A stretch of DNA of 64,000 nt, taken from positions 12,788,001-12,852,000 of the forward strand of contig JANTQA010000032.1 of assembly GCA_027625915.1 (NCBI GenBank). The letters are read 5' to 3'. Below the pieces are notes generated by a model, which saw only the letters and a list, made by a program, of their open reading frames with translations, was not told the origin of the DNA and searched no databases. The stretch comes from Anaeramoeba flamelloides (lineage: Eukaryota > Metamonada > Anaeramoebidae). Position 1 is the stretch's first letter, and each line of letters starts with the position of its first letter. The position numbers and the translations under genes are program-made. This document shows positions 32,201 to 42,195 of this stretch, piece by piece.

Positions 32201-35200
32201 TTATATGTGTTTAAAGGGTTTGAATTGGTATTAGAAGAAAATTTTATTATGGAAATTTCAAAATTTCACATATTTTAACATTTTTATTTTGATTTTTTTT
32301 TTTTTTGAAACCTAATTCATTTGCAAATTTTTTTTCTATTGCAAGATCGAGATTCACTTGGTAAAAACGTTTTATTCTAAGGTTACTGAAACAGTGGGAA
32401 TCATTGTAGAGAAATTTTATTTATTTGTTTTGAAATTTTATTCGGATCTTCAATTTTAAGATCAAAATGAAATTTTGTGTTTTTCTCAATATCCGTAAGA
32501 ATTTGGGGTTTTTCAATTTTGAAGAAAATATATTGGTTTTTGAGTTTTATTCCACATATTTATCAACTATTCTTTGGTGTGTATTATTCACTCTCTCACT
32601 TGTTTCTTATTTGTCATTCAAATGTCAATTATATAAAATAATTGATATTTGAAAAAAAAAATAGGACCACTTTGACTGAAACAAAGTTTATAAAATTTCA
32701 AATTTCAAATTAAAAAAAGCCATTAATTTCTTTCAAGAGACGAATAATAGGAATAACAAACTAATTTAGATAGAAAAATTATTTAAAAATGTTATAATAA
32801 TCTTAAAAACTTTATTTTTATTATTTTCCCATTTACTAATTTTTGAGTTTGATGTTTTTTTCTCTAAAAAAGACTTTTTTTTTTTTTTTTTTTATTATTA
32901 AAGAAGTGTAAATTAAACTCTAGTTGCGCTTTTACTTAAATTCCCTTTTCGAAATTTAAGCGTAAAATCATAGATTTCACGATTATTAATTTAATGAAAA
33001 TAATTTCAAACTATCACAGTTTAAAATTATTTCATTAAGATTTATTTCTTTTAATTTATTAAGAAAAATTAATCTATTTTTTTCATACGAATGACATACC
33101 CATAAAAAATGATCAATATTTTCTATTATTTCTTTCTGTTCATGTTAAGCATGAAGTATAAAATTTACATGAGTTTTTATTGATTACATAATAATATCTA
33201 TTTATGCAATTAGTAAATGTCCTGAATTTTAGGATTGTTGATTATTTTTGGGTTTTAAATAAATATTTTTGATTTTTATCTTTCTATCGGGTTTTGATAT
33301 TTTATTATTGGTAAATATTTTTATGGGGTGTCGTCAAGTGTCTAGCTTTTTTTTTAATTTTAGAAATAAAAAGAAAATTTAAGAAATTTTCTTTTTATTT
33401 CTTAAATGAAAAAAAAGATAACGACAATTTTCCAAAATTTAAAAGAATCGGGTAAAATCAAAGATTTTACTCAATTCTTTTGAATTTTGGAAAACCTAAC
33501 GACATTTCCAGCTCTTGGAATTCAATAATTCAGTATATGTATATTTATAAATTTCTTTTTTTTCAATTCAATTAAATCTTTTGAATTCCAATTGATTTTA
33601 TTGTTTGTTTGTTGATTAAATTTTATTAATTTTCTCAAATAAGGGAGAAATAAATTTTTTATTTTTTTTTTGAATTTGAATTTTTTTTATTTACTGAAAT
33701 TACCAGATTTTCAATTTTAAATTCTGTTTTAAAAATAAGAAATGGCGTTTCTTTCTATTTCGCATCTTTCAGTAATACATGTGTTAATCCAAGAATTTAA
33801 GTAATTTAGGGTTGATATTTCATAGGTATATAGTTCTAATCATTATGTTAATTGACTTAATAAATGTGATTTGAATAATCCTATTTTTAAACTATTTGTT
33901 GGTAAATTATTATTAAATAATTGTTTAGAATTGTTATTAGTTTCTATTTTTTTTTTTAGATTATTTACTAAATGTGAAATTTTTACCAAATAAATTCCCA
34001 TTATATTTAATCTTTGCTAAATCTTGAGTAATTTCTGTTTTGTCTTTATTTGGTCTTAATCCAAAATGAACAAATATTTGATATATTAAAATTAATTTTT
34101 CATTTTTTTGATTTATATTCCCTTTAATAATTAAAGTTAAATCTTCAACAAACATTTGACGATGATTGGTTAATGGTATTATTTTTATAAAAAGAAAATG
34201 TGAAATAAGAACAAAAAAAAAAAATAAGGGATAAGATATCTCCTTGAAATTTACCAAGTCCTTCTCCTTGATAATATTTTAATTAAAAAAAATTTGAATA
34301 ATTTTATTTTACAAGAAATTTTTTGATTTTTTTTTTAAATTATTTTAACTCTATTGAATAAAAATTGTATTCACTTTAACCTGAATATAAAGAGGGGGTA
34401 ATGTAATTGAAGAATTCATTTAGGATACACATCTTTTTATTTCCTTTTTTTTTTTTTTTTTTATCTTTGACAAAAAAATATTTCTTTTGATTGATACTAA
34501 AACTCCAATAATTCAATAAAACAGAGAAATTTATAGTTTTTGTTACTATTAATTGTATGTCCGAAATTCGATACCTTAACACAAAAATTTGTTTGGGAAA
34601 TAACAGTAAAAAAGAATTGTGTGTTTTTTTTATGATTTTTTAGGTGCTAAATAAACTTGATAACATTTCCTGTGTTTTATATATTCTCAAATTTGGATAA
34701 TTTTTGTTAATTGATTAAGTTTTGATATTTACTAATTTTTTGAAAAAGAATAAAAACATTTATATTGAAATATTCACATTGGTATTGGGTTCTTTTTCTT
34801 TCTGAAAATTTGATTGACCATTCGAAAAAAAAATTTCAAATGGAAAAAAATTGTCAAATTAATTTTAATTGTAAAACAGTATCAAAAGTACTCATTTTCA
34901 ATTATTTTTTAAAATGTATTTTTCCATTCATTTTAAAAACAAAACCAAGTTCAAAAATATATTGATTATTAGAATTAAAATATAATTCAAAACATCAAAT
35001 TAAACAAAATTTATGAAGAATGTTGAATTTTCAAAATTTGAGATTTAATTGTAAACATCAGTAAAAATGAATTTTGTGTTACTCTGATTTTTTCTTGATA
35101 TGCTTTTTCTTATATCATGTGAAATTGACTTTAAGATTTTAGTAATATGTATTAATCCAGTTTATAGGATTTTGGTTTCATTTATCTTTAATGATCGGTG

Positions 35201-36088
35201 AAAAAAACGTAAAAAAAATATTTGAAAAAAATTTTCTATTTACTACCGTTGTACAAAATAAATCGATTTGATAATTTTTTTAATGAGTGAGGATACATAT
35301 TTTCAATTAAACTTTTTGAAAAAAATTCAAATTGGTTTGATAAAGGAGCAGGAAAAAAAAAAGGGGGAGGGGGGCATTTCTTTTTCATTTAATAGTTGAA
35401 TTCTAGGGAGGAGTATAACAAAAAAACTCAAAAAGAAAAATGAAAACAAACCGCTATTTATATTAATCTCTCCTTTCATTTCTTCGTCAAATGTAAAGTT
35501 GCCAATTGTTAAAGAATTTGATTGTGAACTTTTGTTCCTTTTGTTCGTAGCCAAAATAATTGTTTGTTTGGATCTTTTCATAAGAATATAGAAGAGTATC
35601 AAATAAGAAAAAGTCAAAAGTGAATAAAGAATTAATGGTTGAACAAGTTTTGTTTAAAGAACATCAACTTTTAGTTAACGTGTTTTAGATTTGTTTAGGT
35701 TCTGTACAAAAAAAAGCCTTTTCTGTTTTGTCCTTTTGATCAAGAAGATCAACTTTGATCGTGTAACTTGTCTTAACAAGAAAATTGTTAACATTTTATT
35801 ATTTCTTTTTTTAATGTTGTGTGATGTTATGTTTTTTAAAAAGAGAACAGTTTGTAAGAATTTACTTTGGTGAATCAGAAGCGACCCATTGTGTTGTTAA
35901 AGATTGGGAATTTAGTTGGTGAGTTATGATCCATTTACAGAGTCTATTTTTTGAATTAAACCAATTCTCTGCTCCAGAGTCTGTATAATCGTCTGACTCT
36001 GAAGACGAAGATGTTCCAGATCCTTCATACTCAGTCTTATTTTTTCTTTTAATCTTTTTTTTTTCTTCTTCTTTGAAATTTCCACTTC
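27673..36088 (-). CDS. RBBP4/MSI1-type WD40 histone-binding protein (divergent), seven exons, first exon not found
   Basis: Exons in coding order: 36088-35866, 35573-35452, 32053-31873, 28817-28670, 28548-28363, 28186-27977, 27843-27673. All junctions keep phase and give 412 residues plus stop, close to the usual 425. Diagnostic stretches are EINRARYNPFDPQIIATKNA, LEGHSKEGYGLSWN, HSNVVEDVEW, ESLFGS-like NLFGSVSDDKKL, IKLWDLRN and DFSWNPTIP. The family binds histone H3-H4 in CAF-1, HDAC and Polycomb-type complexes. The N terminus is unusual: a Lys-rich then Ser/Asp-rich stretch (GTSSSSESDDYTDSGAENW), and the usually conserved EWPSLT segment reads NSQSLTTQW. No ATG is in frame upstream of 36088 (open back to 36167), so a short first exon carrying the start codon must lie further upstream. 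Probably a diverged paralog. Confidence 0.88.
28254..28288 (+). repeat. Polarised purine tract A16-(GA)n-G11
   Basis: 16 A, then alternating G/A, then 11 G, in the 176 bp intron 28187-28362 of the RBBP4-like gene. In gene sense it reads C-run, CT-run, T-run. Confidence 0.9.
29229..29855 (+). repeat. Dispersed repeat family R1, copy 2
   Basis: Direct match to 1970-2726. Carries an (AT) microsatellite at 29246-29275, where copy 1 has an A run. Confidence 0.8.
29960..30290. repeat. Degenerate palindrome array (H1/H2 modules)
   Basis: An H2-like palindrome at 30030-30115 (GGTTTTTCAAAATTTT ... GAATTATGGAAAACC) and an H1-like palindrome around 30130-30200. No LINE coding block is recognisable beside it. 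Confidence 0.6.
30300..30855 (+). repeat. About 550 bp short element sharing a LINE-like 3' tail, copy 2
   Basis: Reverse-complement match to 2830-3365. The tail 30760-30855 (AATCGTGAAATATATGATTT ... GAGTGTAATTTAGAC) corresponds to the LINE 3' end. Confidence 0.75.
31250..31825. mobile_element. TIR element, T1-related
   Basis: Left end TAAACTCTTTTTCAGTCAAAG, one base variant forms aside; right end CACTTTGGGTGAAATGGAGT followed by TTATA. Ends are inverted and similar to those of the elements at 32160 and 44205. No transposase frame. Confidence 0.6.
32160..32692. mobile_element. TIR element, family T1, full-length copy
   Basis: The whole length matches the reverse complement of 44205-44740: AATTATATGTGTTTAAAGGG, TTCATTTGCAAATTTTTTT, CACTTGGTAAAAACG, TATCAACTATTCTTTG, AAAATAATTGATATTT. 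Ends are CAGTCAAAGGGTAC at left and CACTTTGACTGAAACAAAG at right. Non-coding, about 530 bp. Confidence 0.8.
32885..34300 (-). mobile_element. LINE (non-LTR retrotransposon) fossil with RT motifs, longest copy
   Basis: Minus-strand order: RT motif B-like FQGDILS (about 34220-34250), the catalytic-loop region FVEDLTLIIKG then FGLRPNKDKTEI (34040-34160), a connector (33520-33930), palindromes H2 and H1 (33346-33495), the 3' zinc-knuckle region (33060-33250) and the 3' tail (32890-32985). The catalytic Asp-Asp pair reads Glu-Asp, and the frame shifts between motif B and the next block, so the copy is inactive. It lies in sense direction inside the RBBP4-like intron. No LTRs are seen. Confidence 0.8.
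33346..33495. repeat. Palindrome pair H1 + H2 inside the LINE
   Basis: H1 (33346-33418) has arms AATTTTAGAAATAAAAAGAA against its complement around a 3-base loop. H2 (33427-33495) has arms TTTTCCAAAATTTAAAAGAA and the complement around GATTTTACTC. The flanks are TCGTCAAGTGTCTAG on one side and CCTAACGACATTTCC on the other, as in other LINE copies. Confidence 0.85.
34790..35305 (+). repeat. Dispersed repeat family R2, copy 2
   Basis: Direct match to 7060-7545 (ATAATTCAAAACATCAAATT, TTTGAGATTTAATTGTAAAC, GTATTAATCCAGTTT). Confidence 0.8.
35351..35374 (+). repeat. Polarised purine tract GGA10G5AG6
   Basis: In gene sense a C-run passing into a T-run, near the donor end of the 3.4 kb RBBP4-like intron. 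Like the tract at 28254-28288, it is followed on the plus strand by CAT. Confidence 0.85.
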
Positions 36089-36409
36089 CTAAGGGAATTA
36101 CAAACCAATTTGTTTGGAAAAATTTTTTACAATAAAAACATTGCTTGTAAAAAGTGTTTTGTTTGTCTTAAAAAACTAAAAATGAACAAGAAATTACGTT
36201 TTCGGGATTGGGTCACTAATTATAATAAATTAAATCAAATTAATAAATTCATGAAAGAAAACACAATTAAATGTCAAAAAAGAGTAAAAAAAAAAAAAAA
36301 GTAATTTCTAAAAGTTTGTACTTTGAGAGGGAAAAATATTAAAAAAATGATTTTTTGGTTAATTTTGAAGGGGGCAAATTTCTTCATCAGACTTTGTTTA
36401 GTTATCTCG

Positions 36410-36735
36410 AGTTTCCGGTTTTCTATAAAAATAAGAGATTTTGCAAATAAACAGAAACCCCAAGAAAATCACTTTTAGATATTCCAAAAATTAAAAGAAT
36501 TGAATATAGCAATGATTTTTCTCTAATCCTTTCAATTACGGAAAAAAGATGTTAGGTTTTCTTAAGTTTTCTGTTTATTTGTGAAGTGTTCTAGGTTTTT
36601 TTGAGGTTTTCTATTTTATTTTGAAGTGTTCTAGGGTTTCTTGAGCTTTCTGTTTATATTTCGAAAATCACTAGTTTTTTAAAATAAAACAGAAAACTTC
36701 AAGAAAACCACCGTTAGGTTTTTTTGACCTTTTAA
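36410..36735. repeat. Palindrome array
   Basis: Contains an H2-like palindrome (about 36470-36545: AAAATTAAAAGAATTGAATA ... CTAATCCTTTCAATTACGG). Long-arm modules follow: TTTGTGAAGTGTTCTAGG, TTTCTTGAGCTTTCTGTTT and ATAAAACAGAAAACTTCAAG. Confidence 0.7.
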
Positions 36736-36779
36736 AACTGAAAAATAAATGTTTTTTTTTATTTTGAGTGGGGGGTTAA

Positions 36780-38020
36780 TTTACTCTTACATCCATAATT
36801 TATAAATTATTGGTTAGAAATTTTAATAATAGTTAAAAATTTCTTTATCATTAACTAATGATAAAATAAATAAAGAGTCTTTATTTTGAATAATATGAAG
36901 AATATTATTCTGGAATTACTTATTCTTTTTGTTAAATGAATTAATTTCTTAATCCTAATTTTCCAATTTTTTCCATATAATGGGCAGTACCAAAGAAAAT
37001 GATAGATATCTTCAATTATTTCTAAATTAGAATGATTTTTACATAAGTTGCAGAATTTTGTTTTTAATTTATTTTTATCATAAACATATGAATATCTGTT
37101 TAGATAATTTCTGAAATTCCTTAATTTTAAAATAGAAGTTGAGTATACCAATTTTAAATATTTTTTGTTGTTAGGTTTTTTTTAATTTTTGAAATAAATC
37201 GAAATTTTATTAAATTTTATGTTTATTTCTTAAATTAAATGTAAATGTAGTTAGTTTTTCCAAAATTCAAAAGAATAGAGAAAAATTTATGATTATTCTC
37301 CATTCTTTTAAATTTGGAAAAGCTAGGCACTCCATGGCAATAGGCACTTGATGACAAGATTGTTTGTTGATATTATTATTATTAGAACTAATAATTTTTA
37401 AATATTCTTGACATTTCCCACCCAGAACTATTTATAATTAATTTTTGTCTAAAGTTATTTAAATTTGTATTTAATAATTTTTTATTTTCTATTTCCCAAT
37501 AAATATTTTCATCTTTTTTTTAGTGAAAAATTTAATTTTCATGAATTTCGATCAAAAAACTTGTATTTCTAATTTTTTTTTGAGTTTATATCTTCTTTTG
37601 TAGATTTGAAATTCTGAATTGGTCCAGTTTGTTTCCAGTTTTATAAATTATTCTTGGAGAGTATGGATTTATTTTTAATAATTCTGTTACCTTTTTATTT
37701 ATACAAACAATATTAGAGTCAAAATATTGTTGATTTAGATTAAAAATTACAAGCCCATAAAATAATTGTCTAATAAATACCGATTAAAATATTTGTAATT
37801 TTTCCCAATTGATGATTTTTTGTTAGCAAAAAAAAAATTAATTTTTTTAAAAATTATCTTATACTTGTTCAAAAATTTTTTGGATGTATTTTTCTTTTTC
37901 TTACCAAATTCCTAAATAGTTTATTTCAGATAAAGTTTTTGATTTTAGTGTTTTATCAATATTTGGATTCATTCCTAATTCTAGAATAATTTTAAAAATT
38001 ATTATTAATTATTTGTCAAT
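36780..38020 (-). mobile_element. LINE fossil, second subfamily
   Basis: Minus-strand reading shows LELGMNPNIDKT then INYLGIW (about 37900-38010), the end of a LINE reverse transcriptase. A connector (NPYSPRIIYKTGNKLDQ, about 37600-37690), palindromes H1 and H2 (37170-37325) and a 3' zinc-knuckle block follow. The 3' block (36855-37150) shows FCNLCKNH, HFLWYCPLYGKNW. Sequence differs clearly from the copies at 32.9 and 53.4 kb, but the domain order is the same. Confidence 0.75.
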
Positions 38021-38029
38021 TTCAAAAAA

Positions 38030-38430
38030 AAATTCTTTTTATTTCTCAAATGAAGTAAAAAAATTCTTTATATTTTACAGAATCTAAAAGAATAGAGTTA
38101 AATATTTGATTTTTAAACTAATTTTTTAAATTTTTACAAATCTATACACTCGAAAAAATAAACTAATTTCCAAATTGTATATCAAAATTTTATTAAATTA
38201 TCATAATTTTCTATATCTTTAATAAATGACTAATAAATAATGAAACTTTATTTTGAAAAATATTAAAGATATTATTCATTAGTTTTCTATTATTTTGATT
38301 TCTTTGGATCAATTTCTTAAATCTAAAATTTTCAATTTTCCATAGAAGATGCATTATCCCAAAAATTGATCAATATCTTCAATGATTTCTGCATTAGATG
38401 ATTTTTGCTAAAGTTATAAAATTATCTAAG
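38030..38430 (-). mobile_element. LINE 3'-domain fragment with neighbouring H2-like palindrome
   Basis: 38180-38430 resembles 36830-37050 in the same direction (zinc-knuckle region, ...AATATCTTCAATGATTTCT). 38070-38150 is a worn H2-like palindrome (ACAGAATCTAAAAGAATAGA ...). The order of the two parts differs from the other copies, so this is a rearranged or truncated remnant. Confidence 0.55.
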
Positions 38431-38494
38431 TGTCTAGTATCTAATGTGTATTTGCTTCATACTCAAGGATAACAACTTGAAACCAAAAATTTTA

Positions 38495-38691
38495 CAGTCA
38501 GTTTCACTTTTAAGGCACAAACTTTCAACGGAATTTAAGGCACAAAAAAATCTCAAATTAAGGCACAAAATTTGGAATTTTTTTTTTTACAATTTATTTT
38601 TACTAGAATTCGAATTTTGTGCCTTAATTTGATATTTTTTTTGTTCCTTAAATTTCGTTGAAAGTTTGTGCCTTAAAAGTGAAACTGACTG
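38495..38691. mobile_element. Palindromic MITE, family M1, copy e
   Basis: 197 bp, flanked by TA (38493-38494, 38692-38693). Left end CAGTCAGTTTCACTTTTAAG, right end its complement. One of the best-preserved copies. Confidence 0.92.
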
Positions 38692-38749
38692 TATTGTTTA
38701 ATTGCCATTATTTTGATTGATAAAATTCTAATAATTATAAAAAATTCAG

Positions 38750-39240
38750 AGGATTCTAATTGGCAAAAAATTAAATTAACAAAAAAAGTTTCAAAGTAAT
38801 ATCAATTCCAAAAAATTAATTTATTAAGAAAAAAATGCCTTATTTCTTTTTTTAAATTTCAAAAAAGTTAAATTTCTAAAATTTAAATAATAATTGTTTT
38901 CTATAAGTACAAAATCAATTTAATTCAATTTAATCTAATCACAATTATTTTTTAACACCTAAATTTGACAAAGTAAGGAATTCGTAATATTTTATAGAAA
39001 AAAAAATAACTCATCTGAGAAAGGAAAAAAATGAAAAAAAAAAATCTTTAAGATCTCAAAAAACACCAAAGAATGACACTTCAAAACGAACACATTTGTT
39101 TTCAAAATTATATATTCTCAACCATTCTAATTGGGATTCTAGGGTAGTTTTTTTGAGTTTTTTTCAAAAACAAATTACTCTTTTTTGATTACATATTTTT
39201 AGAGATTGATCAAACTTCTATTTTTAATTAGTTAAACATT
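38750..39240 (+). repeat. Dispersed repeat family R3, 3' fragment
   Basis: Matches 8840-9290 directly (TCTAATTGGCAAAAAAT, CCAAAGAATGACACTTCAAA, TCTAGGGTA). Confidence 0.75.
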
Positions 39241-40473
39241 TGTTATCAGATACTCTTAAAAATTAGAAGAATTTTTTTAATCTATTTCAAAACACTATTT
39301 GTTAACATAAAAATTAGGCCCTTAAGAAATAAGTGTTTACTGATGGTAAGTATAAATTAAAATATGTTTTTATTTTGGGTAAATCACTTTAATGTTCCAT
39401 AGTTAAAATGTCTCTAAAAAACCTGATTAGTAAAGTTGGAATATAAGTTGTTATCAAAATTTAAAATAAAACTTGTAATAGAAAAGAACTCAAGATTTTG
39501 AGGAAAAAAATCTGCATTTTATAATAAATTTAATGGTTGAATTATCTATATTCAGACCTCAAAGTTGCAAAATATTTTTCTTAAATTTGTGGAGAAATTT
39601 AGATTAGTTACTAAAACAAACTGATTTTTATTTTAAAAAATTAAATAATTAAAGAAGAGATTTTTTGACAAATTATTTCTGAACTATTGGAAATATATTA
39701 ATATGATAATTAGCTTTATGAAATGAAAAAAAATAAACATCAGTCTTTGGGGTTTTATGTTTGATATTATTGAGTTAATCTTTGAAATTAAATTATTAAA
39801 AAAATAGTTAATTTTGGAAGTTCTATTTATAAATTATGAAAAACTGGAAAACTTTTATTTTAAGTTTATATTTTTATGATTTGAGAAAAGTAATTTGAAA
39901 AAAAATTCATAAAGATATCAGTTTTTAAAAGTGATTAAGTAAAAAATGTAAGAATTTATTGTGTAATAAGATTTAAAATAGATTTTTTCGAGCTCTTTGT
40001 GTAATACTCACTAATATCATTTACACCCAATTAAAACATACTTTGATTATAGAGAAATCTATGTTGACAATAATCCCTTAAAAACACTGCTTTGAAAATA
40101 TCCAATCAAATTACTGAAAAATTTACAATAAATATGACTAAAATATCCACATTAGCTATCTTGAAAAGAGATTTTGAGAACACTACAAACTAATTAAATT
40201 CTAAATTCCTCCCTTAATATCAAAAAAAGATCAAAGAAATAATTACGTAATTTTTTAAGACTAAAGAAAAAGTTTAAATATTCAAAACCGTCAATTCAAA
40301 TGTAACATTGAACTACTAAATAAGAAATTACTTGAACAAACAACTACACTGTTTCTTACAGGAACAAACGGATCAACTTCCTTTTTATTATTTTCATTTT
40401 TTTTAAGCATAAGTTCGAGAATAAAGCATAACTTTTTAATTCTTTAAATATCATTTTAGAAAAAACCCAGAAA

Positions 40474-42195
40474 ATGACTCATAGAAATAAAAAATACCGA
40501 AAAAGCACAACACGAACAAGAAAAAAACTGAAATCGAAATTTGTTGTTGAACCAAAGTCAAAATTACAACTGAGAAGGGCCAAAAGGCAATCTGTGAAGA
40601 ATGTAAAGCGCAGACAACTAAGTGGGATTGCAAGGCACAAATTAAGAAGGGATTTGGGCTTACCAAATTTGAATACAACAAACAAAACAAATAAGATAAT
40701 CAACCAAAAAAACAATTTAGACACATACGCCGACGAAGCAGAAAACGAGAATTTTGAGTATGAAAAGCTTGAAGAGAACGTCAAGATCAACTGGAGGAAC
40801 CACAAGAATTTAAAAAAAACGAGCAATAAAGAGCAATTTGATTCTGTGACTGAAAAATCGAGAAGGCATTATATGAAAGAGTTGCAACAGGTTGTTACGC
40901 TCTCTGATGTCATTATTGAAGTTTTAGATGCAAGGGATCCCATTGGGTGCAGGTGCCCCGCTATTGAGAGGGCAATTTTTTCCAAGCACAAGGACAAGAT
41001 TATCTTGTTGCTCATCAACAAAATCGATTTGGTGCCCAAGGAAAATGTTGTTGGGTGGCTAAAGTATCTAAGAAAGGAGTTTCCGACTGTGGCCTTTAAA
41101 TCGAATACCCAAAATCAGAAAAGCAAATTGAAACGAGGGGAATCCAAATCCTTAAATGTGAAAGGCAGCACCGCGTGCTTTGGTGCAGAAGTGTTGCTGG
41201 ATGTTCTCCGTAAGATAGCTTCTCGACAGGGCGGCGGGAAGGGAACCATTACGTGTGGGGTAATTGGGCTTCCTAATACCGGTAAATCGTCTGTAATTAA
41301 TAGCCTGAAACGATCAAGAGCCGTTGGTGTTGGTTCAAGGGCCGGGTTTACAAAGAACATTACTCAGGTGAGCATTGATAAGCAAATCAAAATCTGGGAT
41401 TGCCCAGGTGTGATCCTGTCATCAGAATCTTCCAGCGAAAGCGATCTCTGTTTAAGAAACGCAGTTAAAGTGGAGCAATTAAAGGATCCAATTGCGCCCA
41501 TCGAGATCATTTTGCAAAAGTGCAACCATGAACACCTCCAAAGCATATACAAAATCGATCCCTTCCAAGACGCCGCGGACTTTTTAAAGAAAATCGCCAA
41601 AAGGAGAGGGATGATTAAAAAGGGTGGCTTTGTCAAAAGGAAAACAGCAGCCTGTACGGTCATCAGGGATTGGAATAGCGGCAAGATCCCTTATTACACT
41701 TCCCCCCCAGTTATTAATGAAGAAGACGTGGGGAAAACCATCGAATCAAAAATTGTCCAGGAATGGGGCAAAACTTTCGAAATAAACGATCTTCTCGATC
41801 CAGAGCAACTGCCCAGTTTTATTGATAACAATCAAGAGTATTTACAATCACAGCAGAATACCCAATTTGTTAAAATTGAAAATGATCTTCGTTCGGAAAA
41901 CCAATTCGAAATAGATCCCCAGGCAGTTAAAGTAATTAAAGAAGGTAACAATCCTAAATCTTCAAATAAATTTATTCATAAGCAGAAAAAGAAAGAAAAA
42001 TTTGTCTCAAAACGTCAACAAAGAATAAAAGAATTCGATAGCCAATATAAATTAATTCAAAATAAGCAGAAAAAAAAGTTAGAAGAAAAAAATCTTTTGA
42101 AAAAATCGAAAAAGAATCACAATAAACTTTATAATTTAAATAATAATAATACAGAAAAAGAAGTTGATAATATAGAAATTGAAATGGAAAATTAA
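40474..42195 (+). CDS. GNL3: Nucleostemin-family GTPase (GNL3/Nug1-like)
   Basis: Nucleolar GTPase of the YlqF/YawG group needed for 60S subunit maturation and export. One exon, 573 residues. The GTPase motifs are in circularly permuted order: DARDP at 152, G4 NKID at 182-185, G1 GLPNTGKS at 265-272, G3 DCPGV at 309-313. The N terminus is very basic (residues 1-60, RRAKRQSVKNVKRRQ), as expected for nucleolar targeting, and the C terminus is a Lys/Glu-rich tail. The start at 40474 follows an AT-rich leader with CAGAAAATG context. The body from about 40900 to 41800 is markedly richer in G+C than the tail and the neighbouring genes, suggesting codon selection. The family is certain; GNL3 versus GNL2-type cannot be fully separated by eye, but the basic N terminus and length favour GNL3. 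Confidence 0.92.
   Translation: MTHRNKKYRKSTTRTRKKLKSKFVVEPKSKLQLRRAKRQSVKNVKRRQLSGIARHKLRRDLGLPNLNTTNKTNKIINQKNNLDTYADEAENENFEYEKLEENVKINWRNHKNLKKTSNKEQFDSVTEKSRRHYMKELQQVVTLSDVIIEVLDARDPIGCRCPAIERAIFSKHKDKIILLLINKIDLVPKENVVGWLKYLRKEFPTVAFKSNTQNQKSKLKRGESKSLNVKGSTACFGAEVLLDVLRKIASRQGGGKGTITCGVIGLPNTGKSSVINSLKRSRAVGVGSRAGFTKNITQVSIDKQIKIWDCPGVILSSESSSESDLCLRNAVKVEQLKDPIAPIEIILQKCNHEHLQSIYKIDPFQDAADFLKKIAKRRGMIKKGGFVKRKTAACTVIRDWNSGKIPYYTSPPVINEEDVGKTIESKIVQEWGKTFEINDLLDPEQLPSFIDNNQEYLQSQQNTQFVKIENDLRSENQFEIDPQAVKVIKEGNNPKSSNKFIHKQKKKEKFVSKRQQRIKEFDSQYKLIQNKQKKKLEEKNLLKKSKKNHNKLYNLNNNNTEKEVDNIEIEMEN

Larger units (their letters stand above)
32054..35451 (-). other. RBBP4-like intron (3,398 bp, phase 1), repeat-filled
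   Basis: Gene-sense donor AATAGCG|GTTTGT and acceptor TTTAATAG|AGAATAAATAC give NSENKYFKYTHRLKAKTEIN. It contains a T1 element (32160-32692), the largest LINE copy (32885-34300) and repeat R2 (34790-35305). Confidence 0.82.
36089..40473. other. Divergent intergenic stretch between the RBBP4-like gene and GNL3
   Basis: 4.4 kb with no gene found, although the missing first exon of the RBBP4-like gene should lie here. It contains a palindrome array (36410-36735), two LINE pieces (36780-38020, 38170-38430), MITE M1 copy e and an R3 fragment. 39250-40450 shows nothing I recognise. Confidence 0.65.

Noticed and set aside
32467-32652. 61-residue hydrophobic plus-strand frame
   Set aside because: Lies entirely within the non-coding T1 element and is not kept in its other copies.
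36110-36304. 64-residue Lys-rich plus-strand frame, considered as a gene or as the antisense of the missing RBBP4-like first exon
   Set aside because: No domain, ends in a poly-Lys A-run, and neither strand gives an ATG exon with the phase needed to join 36088.
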